A stretch of 5,467 bases of DNA. Origin: Candidatus Acetothermia bacterium (GTDB lineage Bacteria > Bipolaricaulota > Bipolaricaulia > Bipolaricaulales > Bipolaricaulaceae). The DNA lies in assembly GCA_003551325.1 (NCBI GenBank), contig PUMK01000041.1:1-5467 (forward strand). The letters are read 5' to 3'. Below the pieces are notes generated by a model, which saw only the letters and a program-made list of their open reading frames with translations, made no database searches and was not told where the DNA came from. The position numbers and the translations under genes are program-made. Below are positions 1 through 5,467 of this stretch, piece after piece (positions within the stretch are counted from its first letter, which is position 1; every line of letters starts with the position of its first letter).

Positions 1-56
1 GGCAGGTCCGCCTTGAGGCGCGCAACGAGGGCCTCTGTGGAAGGAGGGCTTTCCAT
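1..56 (-). CDS. 5' end of an unidentified minus-strand gene (truncated by window edge)
   Basis: The minus strand opens at the ATG at 56-54 and reads 18 codons without a stop to the left edge, giving MESPPSTEALVARLKADL. Just upstream on the same strand is AAAGGGTGAT, a reasonable Shine-Dalgarno site, and further up is a sigma70-like promoter (95-123). The visible residues suggest the beginning of an N-terminal helix (EALVARLKADL), but they are too few to name a family. The gene is divergent from the nucleotidyltransferase gene, so the spacer may serve both. The call rests on start codon, SD and promoter together; the open frame alone is too short to be evidence. Confidence 0.45.
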   Translation of the reverse strand, partial: MESPPSTEALVARLKADL

Positions 57-94
57 GACATCACCCTTTGCTCGTTCCAGTCACCGCTTATCCC

Positions 95-123
95 ATCGTA
101 CCTAAGATGTCCGCTGCAGGCAA
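95..123 (-). promoter_or_regulatory. Candidate sigma70-type promoter for the minus-strand gene at 56
   Basis: On the minus strand TTGCCT (123-118; 4 of 6 to TTGACA) and TACGAT (100-95; 4 of 6 to TATAAT) are separated by exactly 17 bases. Transcription would start near 88, leaving a leader of roughly 30 bases before the ATG at 56. Position and spacing are good, but each box has two mismatches, so this is a candidate only. Confidence 0.35.
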
Positions 124-166
124 AGTCACAGCCGAAGCGGCTCGGAGCCCAACGAACAGATGCGCT

Positions 167-227
167 GGAGACCCGAACTCCCCGCCCAGGGTGACGTCAC
201 GCGTCCTTCGCAGGAGAACGAACCTCC
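167..227. promoter_or_regulatory. Three-dyad cluster, possible operator
   Basis: Two related inverted repeats of the form GGAG-N7-CTCC lie at 167-181 and 213-227; with the next C each, the two 16-base units agree at 12 of 16 positions. The perfect 10-base palindrome GTGACGTCAC (191-200) lies almost midway between them. The centres are near 174, 195.5 and 220, so consecutive spacings are about 21 and 24 bases, near two turns of B-DNA. The cluster lies upstream of both divergent genes. A regulator-binding function is inference from symmetry and spacing; there is no match to a known operator that I can name. Confidence 0.3.
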
Positions 228-281
228 CAACGGGCCTTCTACGAAGTGGCAAGGTAGCACGGGGGGTTCGGAGAACCGAAG

Positions 282-325
282 TTACCCGGCGTCACGTCGC
301 AGCGTGGCGTGCCGTCAACGGGTAA
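282..325 (+). other. Two-part stem-loop upstream of the nucleotidyltransferase SD
   Basis: An outer 7-bp perfect stem pairs TTACCCG (282-288) with CGGGTAA (319-325). Inside it, GCGTCACG (289-296) pairs with CGTGGCGT (303-310) as eight pairs including two G-U, with loop TCGCAG (297-302). An 8-base bulge (311-318) joins the two stems. The structure ends 12 bases before the SD (338-345) of the gene at 356. There is no following T-run, so it does not look like an intrinsic terminator. It may shape translation of the gene or be a DNA-level dyad. Confidence 0.4.
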
Positions 326-355
326 TCTAGAGTTGCTAGGGAGGGTAGACCGTCA

Positions 356-1045
356 ATGCGAAACACCGGTGATCAGAACCCATGTCGGCCTGATCGTCCA
401 GCGCACATCTCTTCCTATGCCGAGGCGTGCCTTACCGCCCTGGCGTCGCGCGGAGTCGGAAGGTGCGTGTTTCGTGGTGTCACAGAGGATGTCGACGCGT
501 GGTGGACTCCCTCAGCAACTGCTCAGGACCGACACCGTGTTCTCGAGGTGATTGAGGACACCCTCCGGTCGTTCGGCCAGGTCCACCGGCGCACGTGGGG
601 TGATGTGGCGAGCGTTGAACTCCTGGACAAGGGACAGGTGGTGTTCAGCTTCCAGGTGGCCCATCGCTCCGCCCAGCTCGAGCCGCCGGCACCTGCTCCG
701 TGGACGGACGTCCTGCTCGACAGTTTCGCCGATCTTCTGGCCAGCAAGATGGTCGCCCTTGTCGAGCGTGGTGCGCCTCGCGATCTTCGCGACATCCATG
801 CACTGTGCAAGGCCGGATTGACGACGCCTGAGCAGTGCTGGACGCTGTGGCGCCGTCGACAACGTCTTGCCGGCAGCGACGTGGACAGCAGCCGTGCTCG
901 ATTGGCTGTGGAGACGCACATCGCACGGATCGCCCAGCACCGTCCCCTGGCCGAGATCACCGATCCACAACAGCGCGAGGAGGCGGAACGGACGCGAAAC
1001 TGGTTCAGCAAGGAGTTCCTCCATGCGCTTACGGAACAATCCTAA
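356..1045 (+). CDS. Diverged AbiEii/AbiGii-type nucleotidyltransferase (glycine-loop motif apparently lost)
   Basis: This 229-residue protein resembles the AbiEii/AbiGii (DUF1814-like) nucleotidyltransferases, cytoplasmic enzymes whose best-studied members are type IV toxins of abortive-infection systems. Visible support is the metal-binding D-x-D at TEDVDAWW (D45, D47) and the downstream helix LLASKMVALVERGAPRDLRDIHAL (about 127-150; shown in parts: K131, R138, R142-D143, D146), which matches the family pattern of a Lys followed by R..RD..D. Family members normally carry a GG(S/T) loop followed by about 14 residues before D-x-D. Here VFRG (38-41) runs directly into VTEDVD. The position where a third acidic residue is expected reads VFSFQV (96-101), with Ser. 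The start is the first ATG after an in-frame stop at 323-325 and has an AGGGAGGG SD at 338-345. It overlaps the next gene by 23 bases. The protein may be catalytically dead, regulatory, or a decaying gene. Family placement is fairly secure; activity is doubtful. Confidence 0.7.
   Translation: MRNTGDQNPCRPDRPAHISSYAEACLTALASRGVGRCVFRGVTEDVDAWWTPSATAQDRHRVLEVIEDTLRSFGQVHRRTWGDVASVELLDKGQVVFSFQVAHRSAQLEPPAPAPWTDVLLDSFADLLASKMVALVERGAPRDLRDIHALCKAGLTTPEQCWTLWRRRQRLAGSDVDSSRARLAVETHIARIAQHRPLAEITDPQQREEAERTRNWFSKEFLHALTEQS
1011..1015 (+). promoter_or_regulatory. Ribosome-binding site inside the nucleotidyltransferase gene
   Basis: AGGAG lies seven bases before the ATG at 1023. It sits within the coding region of the upstream gene and fixes the start of the overlapping 108-residue gene, as expected for translational coupling. 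Confidence 0.6.
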
Positions 1046-1349
1046 TCGTGGATGGATCGACGGAGCACTGTATCCCGACACTGTGCCCCCTGAGGCGCTT
1101 GATGACCTCGCGGGACGCGTGGATTTCCTGGCCCGCCTGTGCGCAGCTTGGGACTTCGGCGTCCTGCCCAGCGAAGCTACGGTGACCGAGATCCGCCGTA
1201 GCGCATGGCGCGAGGCGGTGGATGCCTGCCGCCTCCTCACATCCCCCTCCTATCACCTCGTGCGAGATTGGCACAACCTGCCCAGGCTTCCCTACCTGGG
1301 CCAAGAGCTCGCCTACATCCGCGACGATCCCAACCTGAAGCACGTCTGA
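1023..1349 (+). CDS. Unrecognised 108-residue protein, translationally coupled to the nucleotidyltransferase
   Basis: I do not recognise this protein. It starts MRLRNNPNRGWIDGALYP and ends DDPNLKHV. It has no membrane segment, signal peptide or evident metal-binding cluster. The middle (about 24-48) is probably helical (ALDDLAGRVDFLARLCAAWDFG), and a second helical stretch follows around 54-72. The C-terminal third is rich in Tyr, Trp, Leu and Pro. The open frame extends upstream to 867, but the ATG at 1023 with an AGGAG seven bases before it is the convincing start. The 23-base overlap with the preceding gene suggests the two products act together. In AbiE systems the antitoxin gene precedes the toxin and is a larger DNA-binding protein, so this would be an unusual partner if it is one. 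Calling it real is well supported; its role is unknown. Confidence 0.65.
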   Translation: MRLRNNPNRGWIDGALYPDTVPPEALDDLAGRVDFLARLCAAWDFGVLPSEATVTEIRRSAWREAVDACRLLTSPSYHLVRDWHNLPRLPYLGQELAYIRDDPNLKHV

Positions 1350-1391
1350 ACGCAGGCCCCGGCGCACCTCCCGGACCGCGCATCAGCAGGC

Positions 1392-1411
1392 ACCGCCCTT
1401 GAGCGGGCGGT
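1392..1411. terminator. GC-rich hairpin between convergent genes, possible terminator
   Basis: ACCGCCC (1392-1398) and GGGCGGT (1405-1411) form a perfect 7-bp stem with a 6-base loop. It sits between the end of the 108-residue gene (1349) and the end of the lpdA-like gene (1464), the right place for a bidirectional terminator. Neither strand has a T-run after the stem, so it is not a canonical intrinsic terminator. Confidence 0.35.
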
Positions 1412-1463
1412 CGACGTCGCTGCGTTCGCCGGCGGGTCCTCGAGCGGCGCGGAGCGGCTGCCC

Positions 1464-2831
1464 CTACGCCGTGTGGAGCGGGCGATCGAGGAGCACCATA
1501 ACCGCCTCCCACAGGCCTTCGGGGAACGTGGGGTGGGCGTGCACGGTGGCCGCTACGGCTTCGCCGTCCATCCCCTGCTGAATGGCGAGCGTCGCCTCGG
1601 CAATGAGGTCCGAAGCGTGCGGACCGACGATCTCCGCGCCCACCAGGCGTCCACGGGCATCGGAGGCCACCTGGAAGTGGCCGACGGGTTCGCCCTCGGC
1701 TTGGGCGCGGCCCAGAGCGGCCAGGGGGAACCGCCCGACCTTCCCCCCCTCCTTGGCCACCTCGTCCACAGGACGACCCACGAGGGCCACCTCCGGGTGG
1801 GTGAACACGGCCTGGGGGATGAGCGGGGCAGAGGCGTCCACGGGGCGTCCGGCCAGGTGGTCGGCAAGGAGGAGCCCTTCGTGGGAGGCCTTGTGGGCGA
1901 GGAGCGCCCCGCCTCGGAGGTCTCCGATGGCGTAGGTGCCGCGGGCGGCCTGGAAGCTGGCGTCGGTGGTGACGAAACCCTTGGACGGTTCCACGCCAAC
2001 GGTTTCAAGCCCGAGATCAGAGGGATACGGCCGACGACCCACGGCCACCAACACAGCATCCCCTTCGATTTCCTCGGTCTCCTCGCCGGTGCGCACCTTC
2101 ACCCCGGCACCGGTAAGGCCTTCGGCCGCCGCCCCGAGCTTGATCGCCATCCCTTGCCGGGTGAGGGCCTGACGGAGGAGGGCCTGCCCACGGCGGGAGA
2201 GGCCGAACCCGGGGAGGAGTTCGTTCGTCATCTCCACAATCACGATCTGGCTTCCCAGCCGGCGGTACACAGTGGCCATCTCCAGTCCGATGACGCCGCC
2301 GCCAACGACGACCAGCCGCTCGGGGACCCGCGGAAGGAGCAGGGCATCCCACGATGTCCACACCCGCTGCCCGTCGAAGGGGAGCCCGGGAAGCTCGATG
2401 GGCTGGGAGCCTGTGGCGAGGACGACCGTATCGGCGGACAGCGTGCGGGTGTCACCCTCACCGCGAATACGCACCTTCCCCTCTCCGGCCAACGCACCTC
2501 GTCCGGAGACGACCTCCACACCCGAGGCCCTGAGGAGCTTGGCCACCCCCTGGCCAAGTCCGTCGACCACTTCCGCGGTGCGGGCACGGAGCTTGTCGAG
2601 GTCCACATCCGGCGAGACGTCGATCCCGGAAGCGGCCAGGGCCTCAGCCTGGCCGAGTACCGCGGTGAGCGCGAACAGGGTCTTCGTGGGGATGCACCCT
2701 TCGTTCAGGCACACGCCCCCCAGCTTTCCCTGCTCGATGAGCACGGTGTCCACGTTCAGCTGACCAAGCCTCCGGGCACACACGTACCCGGCGGGCCCGC
2801 CGCCCACAACAACGACCTGTGCGCTGTCCAT
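1464..2831 (-). CDS. lpdA: Dihydrolipoamide dehydrogenase (E3 component), FAD- and NAD-dependent
   Basis: This 455-residue flavoprotein should reoxidise dihydrolipoyl groups of 2-oxoacid dehydrogenase complexes or the glycine cleavage system, passing electrons through a disulfide and FAD to NAD+. All hallmarks are present: the FAD Rossmann loop GGGPAG (10-15), the redox pair in GGVCLNEGCIPTK (C41, C46), the NAD loop GGGVIG (177-182) followed by LE, the second FAD motif AIGD (301-304) with LAHKAS.EG after it, the interface segment VFTHPEVALVG (342-352), and the C-terminal catalytic HPTFPE (H433, E438). Length is close to the usual 460-475. The frame stays open to 3044, but the ATG at 2831 has a GGGGAGGGG site ending five bases before it and starts directly at the Rossmann strand, so the extension is rejected. 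No E1, E2 or lipoate genes are in view, so the partner complex is unknown. Related disulfide oxidoreductases such as mercuric reductase are less likely given the HPTxxE ending. Confidence 0.95.
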   Translation of the reverse strand: MDSAQVVVVGGGPAGYVCARRLGQLNVDTVLIEQGKLGGVCLNEGCIPTKTLFALTAVLGQAEALAASGIDVSPDVDLDKLRARTAEVVDGLGQGVAKLLRASGVEVVSGRGALAGEGKVRIRGEGDTRTLSADTVVLATGSQPIELPGLPFDGQRVWTSWDALLLPRVPERLVVVGGGVIGLEMATVYRRLGSQIVIVEMTNELLPGFGLSRRGQALLRQALTRQGMAIKLGAAAEGLTGAGVKVRTGEETEEIEGDAVLVAVGRRPYPSDLGLETVGVEPSKGFVTTDASFQAARGTYAIGDLRGGALLAHKASHEGLLLADHLAGRPVDASAPLIPQAVFTHPEVALVGRPVDEVAKEGGKVGRFPLAALGRAQAEGEPVGHFQVASDARGRLVGAEIVGPHASDLIAEATLAIQQGMDGEAVAATVHAHPTFPEGLWEAVMVLLDRPLHTA

Positions 2832-2850
2832 GCTATCCCCTCCCCGCTTG

Positions 2851-2878
2851 AGTGTACCCGTTGACCGAAGAGGCTGAA
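2851..2878 (-). promoter_or_regulatory. Weak candidate promoter for the lpdA-like gene
   Basis: On the minus strand TACACT (2856-2851; 4 of 6 to TATAAT) lies 16 bases after TTCAGC (2878-2873; 3 of 6 to TTGACA). The resulting leader would be only about a dozen bases and would start inside or next to the SD, which counts against it. It is listed because nothing better is visible in the divergent gap. Confidence 0.2.
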
Positions 2879-2992
2879 GGGACACGTCGTCCCCCGCATG
2901 AGCTTCCTCAGAGTAGGCGTTATCATCGTCGGGAGATCCGAGGTGCGCACGCACCCCTCGACGAGCGGCACGGGGGCAGGGAGGATGAAGAC

Positions 2993-3376
2993 ATGCGACA
3001 ATGGCTGGTAAGGCAACAACGTTTCGCGATACTCCTCCTCCCAATGTACACCGCTCTCATTGCCTATCTTTCCTTGGGGAGGAGCTATCCTGCCCCGTTG
3101 GACAGCATGTTCACCACGGCGGGCTCACGCATCTTCCACTTCGGAGGGTACTTCGGGCTGGCCGTGCTGATGGGATGGGCATTGTGGGGGAGGGTCTCCC
3201 GCGCGCCGTTGCTGGCGCTCGTGTTCGCCTTCGTGTACGGCCTCTCCTTGGAGGGGCTCCAGCACTTCATCCCCGGACGAGGACTGTGCGAACTGGATCT
3301 TCTGCTGAACTTCTCCGGGGCGGGGATCGGCGCCGTATGCGTGTACGGGCTGCTGGGTTCCCGCCAAGAAGCGTAG
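2993..3376 (+). CDS. VanZ-family small integral membrane protein
   Basis: The product is 127 residues with about four membrane segments: roughly 11-28, 47-65, 71-89 and 105-122. VanZ-family marks are R-IFHFGGYFGLAVL at 46-59 (family pattern with H, F and Y) and the second half LEGLQHFIPGRG followed by ELDLLLNFSGAGIG (86-113; E87, Q90, P94-G95-R96, D102, N106, G109). VanZ itself gives low-level teicoplanin resistance in enterococcal Tn1546; most homologues have no known function, so a resistance role should not be assumed. Its length is typical of the short single-domain form. The frame is open further upstream to 2852, but the ATG at 2993 follows AGGGAGGA with a good gap and starts just before the first membrane segment. 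A lone -10-like TATCAT (2921-2926; 5 of 6) lies upstream without a convincing -35. The tldD gene follows after 82 bases on the same strand. Confidence 0.85.
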   Translation: MRQWLVRQQRFAILLLPMYTALIAYLSLGRSYPAPLDSMFTTAGSRIFHFGGYFGLAVLMGWALWGRVSRAPLLALVFAFVYGLSLEGLQHFIPGRGLCELDLLLNFSGAGIGAVCVYGLLGSRQEA

Positions 3377-3447
3377 CCGCCCCATCGGTGGACCCGGTGG
3401 AGCTGTGTCACGCAGAGGCCTATGTGGTCGGGACCCCTGACCCCAGT

Positions 3448-3455
3448 GGAGGTGA
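3448..3455 (+). promoter_or_regulatory. Shine-Dalgarno site that sets the GTG start of tldD
   Basis: GGAGGTGA is a near-complete match to the anti-SD complement. Its GGAGG core ends six bases before the GTG at 3459. The first ATG in frame (3471) would be 18 bases away, so the GTG start is preferred. Confidence 0.7.
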
Positions 3456-3458
3456 GGC

Positions 3459-4832
3459 GTGGAGCAGTTGATGAGGGAAGCGATCGCTGAGGCAAAGGCT
3501 GATTTCGCTGAGGTGCGTTGGGACGAGACCGCCTGGTCACGCGTGGCGTTTCAGCGGGACCAGCTGATGGCCTTGGAGCAATCCCGGGAGGTGGGCGGGA
3601 TCGTCCGCGCGTTGGTGGGGGGTGCCTGGGGGATCGCGTTGCTGACCGATCCGGCGGAGCTTCCCGCCCAGCTTGCGGAAGCGACCCGCCTGGCCCGGTT
3701 GGCCGCCAAGCACATCAAGGACCCCACGGAACTTGCCGAGGTGCCCGTGGAGGAGGCGCACCATGCCGCGGAGCTGAAGGAGGATTTCCGGCAGGTTCCC
3801 CTGGCCCGCAAGCGCGCGCTTGCCGAAGGGTACAACAAGCAGATCCTGGGGTTTGCCCCGGAGATCGTTTCCACAACCGTGCGCTACGCGGACACGTTCC
3901 GCAGGAGCTGGTACGCAAACTCCGAGGGCACCCACGTGTACCAGGAGATCCCGGACGTGACGTTGGTCCTCGCTGCGGTGGCCCGCCGCAACGGGGACAT
4001 CCAGCAGGCGTTCGAGCCGATCGGCGAGGCTGGCGGCTACGAGCTCGCCCTGGGCCATGAGGTTAAGGCCGAGGAGACGGCCAAGCGTGCCGTCGATCTC
4101 CTCAACGCCAAGCCGATGAAGGGCGGTACCTACACGGTGATCCTCGACCAGGAGCTCGCCGGCGTGTTCATCCACGAAGCGTTCGGCCATATCTGTGAGG
4201 CGGACTTCCTGTACCGAAACCCCCACATGCGCGAGGTCATGCAGATCGGGAAACGGTTCGGAGCCGACATCCTCAACGTGGTCGACGACGGGTTCATCCC
4301 CGGATCCCGGGGCAATATGCCGTTCGACGACGAAGGCGTGCGCCGCCAGAAGGTGTACCTCATCCGCGAGGGCATCCTCACCGGACTCATGCACTCCCGC
4401 GCCACGGCGAAGAAGATGGGGATGGAACCCACGGGCAACGCCCGCGCCGTTTCCTGGGAACACGAACCGATCGTGCGCATGCGCAACACGTACATCGAGC
4501 CCGGCGACGCGTCGTTCGAGGAGATGCTCAGCGGCGTGGATCACGGCATCTACGCGAAGGCAGCATTCGGCGGGCAGACGATGTTCGAACAGTTTACGTT
4601 CTCCGCTGCCTACGCCTACGAGATCGAGCGGGGGGAGGTGGGCCCCATGGTGCGCGATGTGGTGCTGACGGGGAACGTGTTCCACATCCTGAAGAACATC
4701 GACATGGTGGGGAGCGACTTCCGCCTCGCCGGTGGCGCCGGCGGATGCGGTAAGGAAGGCCAGTCCCCGCTTCCCGTGACGGACGGGGCACCCCACGTGC
4801 GGGTTCACGAGGTCACGATAGGAGGGAGCTAG
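3459..4832 (+). CDS. tldD: TldD, catalytic subunit of the TldD/TldE metalloprotease
   Basis: This is a 457-residue cytoplasmic zinc protease subunit of the PmbA/TldD family (peptidase family U62), a normal full length. The active-site motif is HEAFGH at 239-244 (H239, E240, H244). Near the C-terminus GGCGKEGQSPLPV supplies C430, equivalent to the third zinc ligand described for E. coli TldD. Other family segments are ANSEGTHVYQ (153-162), SRGNMPFDDEG and GLMHSRATAKKMG, where the strand lining the substrate channel and the conserved core lie. With TldE it forms a heterodimer that degrades unfolded peptides; in E. coli it matures microcin B17 and degrades the CcdA antitoxin. Translation starts at GTG. 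The gene ends one base before the tldE ATG, so the two are co-translated. The VanZ gene lies 82 bases upstream and may share the transcript. Confidence 0.96.
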   Translation: MEQLMREAIAEAKADFAEVRWDETAWSRVAFQRDQLMALEQSREVGGIVRALVGGAWGIALLTDPAELPAQLAEATRLARLAAKHIKDPTELAEVPVEEAHHAAELKEDFRQVPLARKRALAEGYNKQILGFAPEIVSTTVRYADTFRRSWYANSEGTHVYQEIPDVTLVLAAVARRNGDIQQAFEPIGEAGGYELALGHEVKAEETAKRAVDLLNAKPMKGGTYTVILDQELAGVFIHEAFGHICEADFLYRNPHMREVMQIGKRFGADILNVVDDGFIPGSRGNMPFDDEGVRRQKVYLIREGILTGLMHSRATAKKMGMEPTGNARAVSWEHEPIVRMRNTYIEPGDASFEEMLSGVDHGIYAKAAFGGQTMFEQFTFSAAYAYEIERGEVGPMVRDVVLTGNVFHILKNIDMVGSDFRLAGGAGGCGKEGQSPLPVTDGAPHVRVHEVTIGGS

Positions 4833-4833
4833 G

Positions 4834-5467
4834 ATGGAGCTACTGAAGCGGGCTGCAGAGAAGACCGACGCCGCGGAACTCTACATGGAGCACCGCGAGG
4901 GCACCTCAGTGACCTTCAACACGGGCGATCTGGAGTCCGTGAAGTCGGAGTCGGTGGTGGGCCAAGCACTGCGGGTGATCGCGGGCGGGAAGCTCGGGTT
5001 CGCCGCCACCACCGGCCCCAAAGGCGATGGGCTCCTGGAAGCGGCGATGGCGTCCGCCCAACACGGTGACCAAGCACCGTTTGCGTTCACCGCCAGTGAA
5101 TACGGAACACCGGTCGACGTCTACGACGAGCAGGCGGTCGGCCTGTCCGAGGACACCCTCATCGGATGGGCGACGGAGGCGATGGCAGCGGTCAAAGAAG
5201 CCTTCCCCGATGTGCACACCAACGCGGCCCTGCGGCGCGGTCGGGTGGAGGTGTCCGTGGGCAACACCGCCGCACCGGTTCGCACCGAGCGACGCTCGCA
5301 CCTTTCGATGAGCGTGGACGCCGAATGGGTTCGGGAAGAGGACATCTACGCCGTGGGCGCGGGCCAAGCGGTGCGCAAGCTCACTGACCTCGATCGGGAG
5401 AGGCTGGTGGCGGATGTCCTCCGGCAGCTCGAGTGGGGCCGCGATGTCGCCCCCACGCCGACCGGGA
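4834..5467 (+). CDS. tldE: TldE/PmbA, non-catalytic partner of TldD (3' end beyond window)
   Basis: The frame from the ATG at 4834 stays open to the right edge, giving 211 residues of a family normally about 430-450 long. It begins MELLKRAAEKTDAAELYMEH and includes FNTGDLESVKSESVVGQALRVI followed by GGKLGFAATT (about 28-60; read in two parts), the typical N-terminal pattern of the PmbA/TldD fold. TldE subunits share the TldD fold but lack the zinc ligands and are needed for the activity of the heterodimer; whether HExxxH is absent here cannot be seen because that region lies outside the window. Position directly after tldD, rather than the partial sequence alone, makes TldE the best call. GGAGGG at 4821-4826, inside the end of tldD, ends seven bases before the start. 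It has no in-frame stop and no sign of frameshift in the visible part. Confidence 0.9.
   Translation, partial: MELLKRAAEKTDAAELYMEHREGTSVTFNTGDLESVKSESVVGQALRVIAGGKLGFAATTGPKGDGLLEAAMASAQHGDQAPFAFTASEYGTPVDVYDEQAVGLSEDTLIGWATEAMAAVKEAFPDVHTNAALRRGRVEVSVGNTAAPVRTERRSHLSMSVDAEWVREEDIYAVGAGQAVRKLTDLDRERLVADVLRQLEWGRDVAPTPTG

Larger units (their letters stand above)
57..355. other. Non-coding, dyad-rich spacer between divergent genes
   Basis: I see no credible gene in these 299 bases. One 85-codon frame can be read from a TTG at 68, but it has no Shine-Dalgarno site and its translation is a low-complexity Arg/Thr/Pro-rich string. The spacer holds many small inverted repeats: AGCCG-aag-CGGCT at 130-142, GGAG-N7-CTCC at 167-181 and 213-227, GTGACGTCAC at 191-200, CTTC-tac-GAAG at 236-246, GGTTC-gga-GAACC at 265-277, and a larger two-part hairpin at 282-325. 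No clear plus-strand promoter was found. Such density suggests an operator region or a folded leader, but short stems are common in GC-rich DNA. Confidence 0.5.

Noticed and set aside
167..181. tRNA T-arm-like stem-loop on the minus strand (GGAG-TTCGGGT-CTCC)
   Set aside because: The stem is only four pairs, no complementary acceptor stem or anticodon arm is found at the right distances, and a similar dyad nearby points to a repeat instead.
250..263. T-box-like string AAGGTAGCACGG
   Set aside because: It resembles the AGGTGGCACCGCG box, but the UGGN that pairs with the tRNA end reads UAGC, no terminator hairpin with a T-run follows, and the downstream gene is not an amino-acid gene.
68..325. 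85-codon plus-strand frame from a TTG
   Set aside because: No SD, a rare start codon, a low-complexity basic translation, and it covers strong stem-loops; more likely non-coding.
1473..2864. 463-codon open frame on the plus strand across the whole lpdA-like gene
   Set aside because: It is antisense to a gene with intact catalytic motifs, its translation is a Gly/His/Arg-rich string without domain features, and such frames are usual opposite GC-rich genes.
2832..3044. N-terminal extension of the lpdA-like frame
   Set aside because: The extension lies before a strong SD and ATG at 2831, overlaps the start of the divergent VanZ gene, and adds residues ahead of a Rossmann strand that normally begins the protein.
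3377..3458. Terminator or promoter between the VanZ gene and tldD
   Set aside because: Only short GGTC/GACC pairings are visible, with no T-run and no -35/-10 pair of acceptable spacing.
3537..4808. 423-codon open frame on the minus strand across tldD
   Set aside because: It mirrors the codon bias of tldD; it has no recognisable motif, and the sense gene is certain.

Overview
The window is high-GC bacterial DNA with short intergenic gaps, strong Shine-Dalgarno (SD) sites and no RNA gene, insertion sequence or CRISPR array that I can recognise. The organism cannot be named from this sequence. The housekeeping genes only say Bacteria; an uncultured high-GC lineage would fit, but that is a guess.

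Left part (1-1349) looks accessory. A minus-strand gene begins at 56 and runs off the left edge. A non-coding spacer of 299 bases (57-355) separates it from a plus-strand pair. The first gene of the pair (356-1045) is a diverged AbiEii/AbiGii-type nucleotidyltransferase that keeps a D-x-D motif and the K...RD..D helix but appears to lack the conserved glycine loop. The second (1023-1349) encodes an unrecognised 108-residue protein that overlaps the first by 23 bases and has its own internal ribosome-binding site, so the two are probably translationally coupled. The spacer holds a cluster of small dyads (two GGAG-N7-CTCC repeats flanking the perfect palindrome GTGACGTCAC) and a two-part hairpin close to the SD of the nucleotidyltransferase gene.

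Middle part (1350-2992): a short gap with a GC-rich hairpin lies between convergent genes, followed by a complete minus-strand dihydrolipoamide dehydrogenase (lpdA-like, 1464-2831) with every catalytic motif intact. It is divergent from the next gene across 161 bases.

Right part (2993-5467), all on the plus strand: a small VanZ-family membrane protein, then tldD, then the start of tldE/pmbA, which runs off the right edge. TldD carries the HExxxH zinc motif. TldD and TldE form a heterodimeric metalloprotease, and the one-base gap between the genes fits co-translation. No precursor peptide for this protease is visible here.

The most interesting candidate for something undescribed is the nucleotidyltransferase / 108-residue pair with its dyad-rich upstream region, which could be a toxin-antitoxin-like or decayed defence module. 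This is inference. The rest is ordinary housekeeping content.
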